Assembly: GCA_963082975.1 (NCBI GenBank)
Contig: OY720348.1
Location: forward strand, 63,513,719 to 63,577,718
Source: Labia minor
Lineage: Eukaryota; Arthropoda; Insecta; Dermaptera; Spongiphoridae
DNA: 64,000 bases
Direction of reading: 5' to 3'
Part shown: one piece after another, positions 54,936 through 64,000 of the stretch
Layout of the letters: every line of letters starts with the position of its first letter
How positions within the stretch are numbered: the first letter of the stretch is position 1
Position numbers and translations under genes: made by a program
The notes under the pieces: generated by a model
Database searches by the model: none
Told to the model about the DNA's origin: nothing
What the model saw: the letters and a program-made list of their open reading frames with translations, nothing else

Positions 54936-56956
54936 TGTAAAAAATAAAATAAAAATGACACAATTTCGTGATAAAAGAAAAGGAGTAGAATTGTAGTTTA
55001 AAGCCAAAAATTACGGTTTTTTTAGAGAAAATTAATGAATAATGATTGATTGAAATATATATATGAATATATAAACATTTAATTAATCTAATTACAGTGC
55101 AAAATGTATTTAATAAAGTATAAAAAAATAATTTAGCGCGAACCCAATATTTATCTTACAAAAAACATGCATAAACATTTATAATTTATTTTACTAATAT
55201 ATACTAGTATATATATTATAAGGTATACTATATAAATACATTATGGTACCTAAAGTTTACTTTATAATGAAAATTATAAATATTAAAATAACATTTTCTT
55301 TAATAAGAAAATATTTATTTATTCTTTATAAGTAAAGATTAACACATAAATAATATAAATTTATAAAAATATAAAATATAAAAATAATATTATTTAAATC
55401 GATATATATTATTTATTTTAATATGAATAAAAATGAAATAATTTTTCTGTTACCATAGGAGAGAACACTGTTTATATTTACATCCGCGATTTCGTTAAGC
55501 AAATAGCAGGATGGATGTTGGCAATGAAACGTTGCTGAGATAAGAAGAGGAAATGAATTTTCTAAAAATTTGAGAATGATTATAAAATTTTTAAGATCCA
55601 ATTAAAGCACAGCTTAATGAAAATGACTTGAAATTTTTACCAAAAAATAATCAGTTTTCACAATTAAAAGTTGCACAATTGGTAACCGTGCTAGTTTCTT
55701 GTCTACGAGTGACGTCAGTATTTTCTCTGATATTCAAAATGCAGCACAATAAAAATAATTTAAAATTAATGTATAACAAACTATATTTTATAATATATAA
55801 TATTATTATAAAAAATTAATATATTTTTAATAATATTAATATTTTTAGATGCCGAATTTTCAAGAAGATAAATTTGAAATTGATATAAATATTTAAATTT
55901 TAATTAATTAATTAATTTATTTAAAGAGATTATATACACAACCAGGTATATCTCTATCCTCCCTCTATTTGGGGTTATAGGATTTTCAAAAAAAGAAAGC
56001 AACAGAAAAAACAAATTTTGATATTAGTTAGATTATTTGCGCAATCAATATTTATTTATAGCCTTTTTGGTTATACATGAATAATCTTACTTACATTATA
56101 GTCATTGTACATTATAATATAGTATTTGACACAATAATAGAAAAACGTAAAAAAATTTCAATATTACACAAAAAAAAAACAAAAAAACAAAAACCAATAC
56201 TAGAGGTTTCTTTAAACCAGGCCCCTAAGGGCATAAGCCTCTTCTAATTTTTTTTTTTTTTATTCTTTTTCTCATTTTTATTTTTAAATCTATTTTTTAA
56301 TTTTATTTTTAATTTTTAATTCTATTTTTAATTTTTAATTTTTTTCAATTTTTATTTATAACCAATATAATCTATAAAATTATTTAATAGAATTTAAATT
56401 TCTAAAGAATTTAATAAAAAAAATATAAATTATACTAATTAATTTTAATAAAAATTAATCAAAAAATTCCTTTTTAGACTTATATAATTTTATTATATAA
56501 AAATATAGAATTATATATAAAAAGAAAAAGAAAACACACACAATGAGCTAAATTTTATTCGCTTTATCTGTTTTTGTTATCACATTAACCACACTTACTA
56601 TTGTTTTTAAATGAAGTAATCTTCCTAGGGTTTGCACGAATATACTTATGAGTCATAAAGAGTTGTTTAGTCCACTGCTGTGCGTAGACTCGGAAATGGG
56701 AGCACATGCTCCAAATGTTTCCATTCCTGTAACTCTGCTACTATAATTACTTTATAATTAATGTATATATATATAATATATAAAGAAAGAAATGAAAAAA
56801 CGATGTTTAGGAATTTAGACAAATACCTAGACATTATTGCAAAGAATATTTATTTTTTGTTTTAAAATTAATTTCTTTAATATATTCTCTTTTAGAAAGT
56901 AATTATTATTATTTTAAATAAATTAAGTAATAAATAATAAATCAATGTCAGAAGAA
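54936..56956. other. AT-rich DNA with T-rich minisatellite
   Basis: A/T-rich throughout. 56240-56350 is a TTTTTAATTTTTAATT-type minisatellite. 56620-56750 is more balanced and contains GGAGCACATGCTCC, a perfect inverted repeat. Short frames only. Confidence 0.45.
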
Positions 56957-57037
56957 TTTTATCGTCATGAGGGCGCTGTTGTCGGACTATTAACCGGTTT
57001 AGCAAGCCCATTGCCATTGCCCGTCGATGGCGATAAC
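56957..57037. mobile_element. Mini-MITE M, copy 2
   Basis: Inverted ends TTATCGTCATGAGGGC and GTCGATGGCGATAAC. The minus strand shares GGGCAATGGCAATGGG and GTCCGACAACAGCGCCCTCA with copy 1 at 32609-32706. Confidence 0.5.
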
Positions 57038-58043
57038 ATTTTTCCGTCATCATACATTACAACAAAATTATATATATAAATATACCATAATCTGTTATTT
57101 ATTCAATATATATTATAACAAAAATCGTAGAAGTTTTGTGTAGTTCCAGGTAGTTATTCTGTATTTAAAATTTAGAAATTGAAAATAACGTTTTAATTTA
57201 AATAAATTTTATTACTTGTACGGTAGAGCTATTTAATATTTGATTTTTTATATTTCAATTTATTTTCAAATTTTAATATTTTAAGGATATTTTTTCAAAA
57301 AAAAAAAAAAAAAACATTAGTAAGATTAATGATATAAAATTAACATTTTTTAAGACCAAATTTCATGAAACTTTTCTTAAATTAGAAATTACAAACATTT
57401 TATGTAAATTGAAAATGAAATTTAAAATAATAAACAATTGAAATTATAAAACATGTAGTAATTATCTCCAATTTGCATATTGTATGCTTATTCTAGTGCT
57501 TCTTAGAATATGATATAACAAAACTAACTAAAGCATTTTGAAATTAAATCAAATATTTTTTTAATTTGCAAATTATTCTTCCATTTAAAAAAAGATATAT
57601 AATATTGAAATGTTTATTGTTTAATTTTAATTTCCATGTTAAAAATAAAACAACTTGGTAATTTAAGTTAATGTTTTTTTTTGTTGTTGTTGTTGTTTTT
57701 GTTACCATTTTTGTATTATTGTTCTTCTTGATTAAGGGTGAAATTGATGGGAGACCAAATGGAAATTCGATTGATTTTATTGTAGGAGTTCGAAATAGAA
57801 CAAAAAAAAAAAAAAATGGTAAAAATTAGCCAAAAAAAATATCGTTAATCACATAAAATATCGAAAAAAATTTTATGTTAGCCAGTTAAATTTCACCAAT
57901 AAAATATTTACAAAATTAGTATTATTGTATTCAAATGTTGGTATTTATACTTTTTTTTAAAGACCAAAATAAACAAAAATTAAAATTAAAATTCTCAATA
58001 AATTGTTTCATATAAAATTTTCTATATTTTTTATAGTTTAAGG
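57038..58043. other. AT-rich DNA
   Basis: A/T-rich with poly-A at 57298-57315 and 57800-57817; no feature recognised. Confidence 0.5.
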
Positions 58044-58256
58044 CAGTGATTCTCAGCCTTTTTATTTACCGCGGCACAATTTTAACGGTTTAAAAATTTG
58101 GCGGCACACAAAGAAAAAGATAAGTGTAAAGTCTACAATATTGAAAAAAAGTGGTCCCAAAAACGTTTTACGTTTTTTGTAGAACCAAATTGAAAGAATT
58201 TAGAAAAAAAAAAGTTTAAGAGTCTCGCGGCAACCTTTTGAAAATCTCGCGGCACA
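58044..58256. mobile_element. hAT MITE, copy 3, right end lost
   Basis: CAGTGATTCTCAGCCTTTTT, CCGCGGCACAATTTTAACGG, GGCGGCACACAAAGAAAAAG, ending at TCTCGCGGCACAC. The final GTGGTTGAGAATCACTG is missing. A run of about 15 C (58268-58282) follows at once. Confidence 0.8.
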
Positions 58257-58267
58257 CTAAAGTACCG

Positions 58268-58282
58268 CCCCCCCCCCCCCCC
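58268..58282. repeat. Poly-C tract
   Basis: About 15 consecutive C, very unusual in this AT-rich DNA; followed by a (TA)n run. Confidence 0.9.
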
Positions 58283-58561
58283 AAACATATATATATATTA
58301 ACGTTAAATCCACTTTTTGGAAATCCAAATCACTTGAAACGTGGAGATATGTTGAAAAAAAAACATACCGGAAACGAATCCCGTATTAAAATGCCCTTAC
58401 TCTCGAAATACATACAAAATCAAAAAAAGGAAAAAAAAATAATATTTCATAAATATTCGTATTTAGGGTGGCGTGAAGGTGTGGATGGGGGAATTTATAG
58501 TATCGGGTGCAATCTTAAACTGATTTCTTGTTAATATTCGAGAATAGAAAGCTAATAGGTT

Positions 58562-58921
58562 ATGGTTGTTGTTGTTGTTGTTGTTGTTGAAGAAAGCAAG
58601 AGCAGAGCCTGGAGGTGCAAATGCTTCCCTAAGGGATTAGGTCTACTCACGCGTGCTCTAATGGACCCGGGGCCTTTTCTTGCCAAGGGGTTTCTTAAAG
58701 CCGAGAGAGCATATGGGATCTGCCCCTCTTTACTAGCCAGATTAATGTCTCAGAGCCCTTTGGAAAGCTCTGATCGTGTTTATTCAGTTTTGGCTCAAAG
58801 CGAATCCCTTCCGAGCCCTCTGCTCATCAGTTCTATTTCTCTTTTTGTCCTCATTACAGAAAACATAAAGGACGAATCTAAAGGATTAGGAGTCGAACGT
58901 ATATTACTTTTTATTCCGTAA
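58562..58921 (+). other. Higher-complexity island D with a 119-codon open frame
   Basis: Begins with a (GTT)n microsatellite (58564-58590, giving a run of valines) and then shows balanced codon-like sequence to a stop at 58919-58921. The frame stays open for 119 codons, long for this window. I recognise no domain; the middle contains FLAKGFLKAERAYGICPSLL. Composition differs sharply from both flanks. It may be part of an exon, a non-coding element or chance. Confidence 0.3.
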
Positions 58922-60032
58922 CTAGATTCGTTCTTTTTTATTCTTTTTCATTTCTTTTCTTTCTCTCTCGTTCTCTAAAGTAAATCTTGCTACATTTTAA
59001 AACCATCTTTTTCTTCTCAGTGTAAACGCTTTTTGAAACACTTATAATTGAAATAAAATTAATATTTATTCAACTATATAACAAATTTGATTAATTGCGC
59101 TCCGTTTAACTTTAACTACGTATTCATTCAAGGAAATTCATCTATAATTTCTAAGATTTACTAATTTCTCCTCCATCCAATATTAAATCATTCACTTAAA
59201 TAGAATGATCATTTATAATGTAAATATTACCATATAATTGTAGATATTTCTTTATTAGTATAATTATAACAATGTATTTACAAGATCTTCGTATATATTA
59301 AAGCAACAGCAATATCTTTAGGATATCATTAAACTTTTGATTTACTAAATTCTAGTCATGTTCAATGGGGACCCCTTTACAGTCACTTATTTGAGTGGTG
59401 ATGTTTTTTATTATTTATTCAATTATTTATTTATATTTATTTATGTATTTATATTAAATTCTTTATAATAATTTTTATTTATGTATTGAATAGATAGATT
59501 TTAGGGTGAAAGGAAAAATTCCTTTTTTCTAAGTGACCTACCCGGGGAGCGTTGAGTTTGACACAATGGAATTGGTCAGAATTTAGTAATTTACTGTTTG
59601 CCTGGCTATGCGTTGATCAAATTCTCTCTAAAGGGGCTGATTGGATAAAAATGATATTAATGGATGATGTTAAATTATTTTTGTAATAATAACAATAATA
59701 AACATTTCAATCTGTATACAATAACAATTTTTTTATTTTCTTATTTATCTTTTAATTTTTTTTTAACTCCTAAATTAGTTATATATATACTACTAAATTG
59801 TAAAATTCTATATCTTATTACAAAATAACCATAACTTCAAAACACTTGCTCAAAATTAGTATTAAGAAGAAATGTAAACCTTCTTAGATCCTTAATTATT
59901 TTTTCTCATATATATATATATATATTCTTTATAAAAAACTTCTTCATAAACAAAATGAATAAATGTAAAACGATACCATGACATTAATAAAAAATAAACG
60001 AAAAACTTGTTAGAAGTTAGAGTTAGATAACG
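58922..60032. other. AT-rich DNA
   Basis: Pyrimidine-rich at 58930-58980, then A/T-rich; a small mixed patch at 59530-59640. Nothing assigned. Confidence 0.45.
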
Positions 60033-60298
60033 CGAAGACGCTACACAGTTTCGATATCCTTGTGATCCTGGGTTCACGACCCGGGCATGGCAAGGGAATT
60101 TCTCTAGTTGTGTTCATTCAGCCTACAAGGTCAAAATTACGAAGCTACTTGATAAAAAGTAGCGCCTCCGATCAAGAAAATCAAGATAATTGTTGAAAGG
60201 TTCCGTTCTACGGATCATAAAACACCTTTACCTTGTTTAATTGGGAACAGACTTGATAAGCAATATCCTTGCGTAGGATATACAAAAGTCAGAGATAT
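60033..60298 (+). mobile_element. SINE-A copy 10
   Basis: GAAGACGCTACACAG head, GGGTTCACGACCCGGGC B box region, CTTGATAAAAAGTAGCGCCT, ACGGATCATAAAACACC, an extra TTTACCTTGTTTAATTGGG, then ACTTGATAAGCAATATCCTT, GCGTAGGATATACAAAAG, TCAGAG. This copy shows the complete 3' module. Confidence 0.83.
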
Positions 60299-60530
60299 GA
60301 GAACCCGACTGGTTGGAGAACATGAGATGCATAGCTCTAACAAGTTGGTCTTACCGTTTATGAAAACGTATAACATTAAGACAAAAGTGACTTCTTCTTT
60401 CATAGAAACAGATAATACATAAATAGATATTAGAAAACAAAGATACTATTTATTTAATATAAAAAATTTAAATGATTTATTATCATTGTAATTTACTGAT
60501 ATTTCCTTTGTCCAAGTTTTTTTTTTTTTG

Positions 60531-61013
60531 AGAGAAGGGGGTTATTAAATTCAAGTTTGTGTTTTAATCTAACCTGTCAGTAAACCTAATTTTACTAATC
60601 TATATATATAAAAAAAGGTTTTGTCTGCACATTGCTCAGAATTGAAAATTTTTTGCATATCTTCGCGTTTCATGATCTCTAGAATCCAAAACTCATTTTA
60701 GAATTTTTGTCTGTCTGTCCAGAAATTCTCACGTTATAGACTCAAAATTGGCTGAACCGATTTCGATGAAATTACAATATTCTTGCTTATATTTGTTCAT
60801 AGGCTATAAATTTTATCTAATCAATAATCGCAGAAATTATTTTTTTTTAAATTTGATATGTAGACGTTCTTTATATTGTATTCTTTGCCCTGATGAATGA
60901 CAACATGTACGTATAATCTTAAAAATTAAAAGAGAAAATGTAGTCACAATGTTAAGAGAAGGGGATTATTAAATTCAAGTTCGTGTTTTAATCTAACTTG
61001 ACAGTAAACCTAC
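60531..61013 (+). mobile_element. Rearranged Helitron fragment between 60-bp direct repeats
   Basis: The Helitron 5' end (A, then TCTATATATATAAAAAAAGG) starts at 60599 and runs through TGTCTGCACATTGCTCAG, TGGCTGAACCGATTTCGATG and TTTGATATGTAG. Two blocks that are forward in the 31667 and 42358 copies then appear reverse-complemented (60870-60915 and 60916-60952). The DNA GAGAAGGGG-TTATTAAATTC ... CAGTAAACCTA occurs on both sides (60531-60592 and 60953-61012). Confidence 0.6.
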
Positions 61014-61809
61014 TAATAAATGAATAAAAAAATAACCGAGTAGATTCTACATTCACTGTAACTTGCAGTAAAGATGACCAAACAAATATTGTTAATGTCT
61101 TATCATAAGCAAATAAGTACACGCTATTATAGATCTTCCTAATTGATTCCTTCACATTATAACATTTTGTTATTCTAATTATAGGTAAATATATATACTG
61201 CCTTGAACTCTAAACTATCCATTTGGAGATGAAAGTAAATAAAAGAATTAATTAAATAATAATAATACATATACATACATAATCTAATGATTTACCAATC
61301 AATATATACTATTATAAATTCATATAGATGTTTACTTAAAAAATATTAATATTTTTTTAAATTTCATCCTCTTGCATTAAAAACTAATAAATATTTATCC
61401 ACTCGTTTAATTAAAGTATTTTTGAATATTTTACCAATTTCTTAATTGGAAAAAAACAAACTTTAATATAAAAACGATATTTTTTTCTCTTCATGCTCTT
61501 TAACCTACACTCAGAAGCTTTTATCCTTCAAAAAAAGTCACCTATCCCTCGTTGACATAACCCAAACATATGTTCTGGTGGGTTTTATCCCCTGGTGAAC
61601 TAAAACCTCCTTTTTAACCCCTCAGGGAGAGAATATCGTCTCTTGACCATGTCAGGCTCGTTCTCTATCACCAACACCCAAATCAATGTCTCATTTCATA
61701 ATTAATCCTTTTGTGACTTTCAATTCAAAAAAAACCTCAGATGAATTAATAATAATAATTTTATATATATTTGTATATTTTAGAGATACTTTATCCGCCC
61801 AAGGTGTTT
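61014..61809. other. AT-rich DNA with a mixed patch
   Basis: 61500-61690 is more balanced (GGTGGGTTTTATCCCCTGG, CCATGTCAGGCTCGTTCTC) and unmatched; the rest A/T-rich. Confidence 0.4.
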
Positions 61810-61985
61810 TTTTTTTAAATTTTCACAATAGATAATTTTTATAAACAAAAATCGATCTGTCATGATTTCAGCTTCGGGAAAAATCATTTTTGTTTGTTTT
61901 TTCCTAATTAAAGTTGATAATTATTCAATGCTGTCATTAAGTTAGCAACAAAATCAGCGTCTCCACAGTGAAAGTTATTTCCCGA
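61810..61985 (+). repeat. Repeat family Y, partial copy
   Basis: AAAATCGATCTGTCATGATT, TCAGCTTCGGGAAAAATCAT and AGTTAGCAACAAAATCAGCG correspond to one half of family Y; the hairpin end is missing. Confidence 0.55.
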
Positions 61986-62599
61986 CAATTATTTTTTAAT
62001 ATTTTATTAATCATTTTTTATATATATTTATAATATTTTAAAATGTTTACTTTGTTTTCATTTTAATTTCGTTAAGAACAATATATATATATATATATAT
62101 GTCAAAAAGATACTCATGAAGTTAGCAACATAATAATACATATGAACAATGATAAATGAAGAAACTTGAAATATTATTGCTTTTATTTAAGGAGGCATTC
62201 AATGAACATAAGAGAGCTTTTAATATAAAATCTTATAAAATCTTTTATACAAAAAGATTTCTGATTTTTTTTTTTGAAATAATAAAATGATTGAAATTTT
62301 CTATGTACAAATCAAGATCGAAGTGGGATTATAAAATAAAAATAGTAGAAATGAGGATATTCAAGATAAACGTGAATTTATTAATATTTCCAGATAAACC
62401 CCTAATAATCTTAAAAGAATATTCATAGCCCATAAAGAATATTTTTTTAAACTACTGATGGTGTCACATTATAATTTTTTTTATCGTGTTTTTTATTTTA
62501 ATCAATTTTTGGAAAAAATATTTCTTCCTTAAAATTCTCCTATATAGATATATTAGAAATATCTTTTTGGTAAATCCTGATGAGAATTGATGTGACATC
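61986..62599. other. AT-rich spacer
   Basis: A/T-rich with a TA run near 62081-62100; nothing assigned. Confidence 0.45.
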
Positions 62600-62815
62600 C
62601 TAGGCAACGTTAATCAATTATATGACCTATGATCAGTAGAATGTGTGCTTTATCTTGATTTTCTTGATCGGAGGCGCTACTTTTTATCAAGTAGATTCCC
62701 AATTTTTGAAGTCTGGGTTGACTCCGTCCAATAGACCCCATCTAAAGAAATTCTCTTGCCATGCTCGTGACTACGAGAATATGAGCCAACTCTGTTGCCT
62801 TATACTCTGTGATTC
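62600..62815 (-). mobile_element. SINE-A copy 11, decayed
   Basis: On the minus strand AAGTAGCGCCTCCGATCAAG and GGGGTCTATTGGACGG are clear; the head (near 62800) is degraded and the B box deleted. Confidence 0.78.
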
Positions 62816-62822
62816 CTTTTTA

Positions 62823-63205
62823 CCGACCGACAATAGGAAGGGAAGATATTGTGTGTCTGTATAGACGTGTATAGCTTGAACGGCTCAACGGATTTTGATA
62901 AAATTTGGTATATTTACTTAATGCATCAGTAGCATGGATTTATCAACTTTTGGTGTAAATCCGGAAACTGGAACTAGGAGTTTACAAAGTATTAATTTTA
63001 TATTCATTGTCGGAAATTTTTCACTTTAAAATATTTAAATTAACAATTGAGTAATTTAACTAAAAATAAAAACCAAGGTAATATAATTTAGTCATTTTAA
63101 TTTAAGTTTTAAAAATTGTTTTTTATACTTTATATAAATGGTATAATGTTGTTTGGAATTAATTTATTTCGGTCGGTTCTGTGCCTGGCCACAGTTCATT
63201 TATAT
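62823..63205 (+). repeat. Repeat Z, copy 2
   Basis: Collinear with 34817-35230: GACCGACAATAGGAAGGGAA, GTGTGTCTGTATAGACG, GAACGGCTCAACGGATTTTG, AAATTTGGTATATTTACTTA, ATTGTCGGAAATTTTTCACT, GTTCTGTGCCTGGCCACAG. Ends at a short TA run. Confidence 0.72.
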
Positions 63206-64000
63206 ATATAAGATAATATTATAAAAATTAAATAAAGGACATTGTTTCTTTCAAATGATTTAAATATAATCATGTCTCTATTTGTATTACTCATCAGTTA
63301 CACATTGATTTATCAATATGTTAATCAATCGTATCTATATATTTCAAACAATCTTATTCATAAACATTTCTTTAAAATAAAAAATTGTATTAATTCTTAA
63401 TTAAAAAAATAAAAAATACTCGACCCCCCAAAACCACACTAGTAAATATTGATAATTATTTTTATTTTATTTTAGAGGTCCAACTTGGAGCATGGACCAG
63501 AAAATATGAGTTCGTTTAGGATGCAATTTATTATTTTCCTGGGCTATCCTCGTTGATAAGAGAAAATCAATTTTTGACCTTAATCATTTTCAGAACAAGT
63601 TATGATGGATGATAATTGATGGCTCGAATATGTTTTTGCGTGTCTTTAAACCCTAATCATTATAATAATCAGAATTAGGACAATCAGCGAGTAAAAAAAA
63701 ATGTGTTAAAAAGTATCTGTGTATCATTTAAACTAAATTGGATGATTGACAGACAATTAGTTAAATTTAAATACAAAATTTCAAACAAGCACAGTTTATA
63801 GTATGTTTATAAAAAAAATATGTAAAAAAGACCCTTAAGATGATATCTTAATTAGTTTATTTGAAACGATTTATTGCGACTGTAATTACACAAACTCATT
63901 ACTTAAATACGTAGAAATATCATACCAATAATATTGAATCATGTGATCTCAAGCGAAATTCTTCAATTCAGCAAAATATCAAAACCACGATGGAAATTAA
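63206..64000. other. AT-rich DNA
   Basis: A/T-rich with slightly mixed sequence at 63470-63640; no repeat or gene recognised up to the window end. Confidence 0.45.

Overview
This window is extremely AT-rich, low-complexity DNA dominated by nested, mostly decayed transposable elements. I found no convincing cellular protein-coding gene, rRNA gene, functional tRNA gene or CRISPR array. The longest open frames are about 100-126 codons; they lie in AT-rich, microsatellite or repeat DNA and carry no recognisable cellular domain. The repeat mix (mariner, pogo/Tigger, hAT MITEs, Helitrons, DINE-like Helentrons, tRNA-derived SINEs, a non-LTR retrotransposon) suggests the nuclear genome of an invertebrate, most likely an arthropod. 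The species cannot be named from the sequence. The window is probably intergenic or deep-intronic.

Layout. 1-10 kb: hairpin-ended repeat Y, a pogo/Tigger element (1556-2899) containing a SINE and a LINE tail, a foldback element, a Helitron end carrying LINE sequence, a mariner relic, a SINE with two nested insertions, the first Helentron and a hAT MITE. 10-24 kb: a deleted mariner with good termini, repeat W split by a Helentron, hAT MITEs, a 470-bp foldback, a 500-bp Helitron with textbook ends, another mariner relic, a tandem Helentron array (19352-20504), and a hAT element with an exact 8-bp target duplication and a Helentron inside it. 24-36 kb: a mariner relic, SINEs, two Helentrons, two Y copies, and a Helitron carrying LINE sequence (31667-32353). 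36-50 kb: LINE tails, direct repeats flanking a higher-complexity island, the second W copy with a 246-bp insertion, several SINEs, and a 157-bp tandem repeat. 50-64 kb: AT minisatellites, a palindromic MITE, a hAT MITE, SINEs, and a Helitron fragment flanked by 60-bp direct repeats.

How the parts relate. The SINE copies have 10-14-bp target duplications where these can be read, consistent with mobilisation by LINE machinery. The five LINE fragments all come from the 3' part of one family. At least two sit inside Helitron boundaries, so Helitrons appear to have spread LINE sequence. Helentrons always sit in T-rich targets and interrupt other elements, so they are relatively young. A few stretches of more balanced composition (about 22.9-23.2, 24.5-24.7, 28.96-29.44, 33.4-33.7, 39.5-39.75 and 58.6-58.9 kb) match no repeat here and are the best candidates for host functional sequence.

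I did not find a new gene system. The most unusual observations are the Helentron tandem array, the Helitron/LINE chimeras, a motif shared by three otherwise different repeat families, and two SINE copies interrupted at the same internal site. All boundaries were read by eye, without alignments or database searches.
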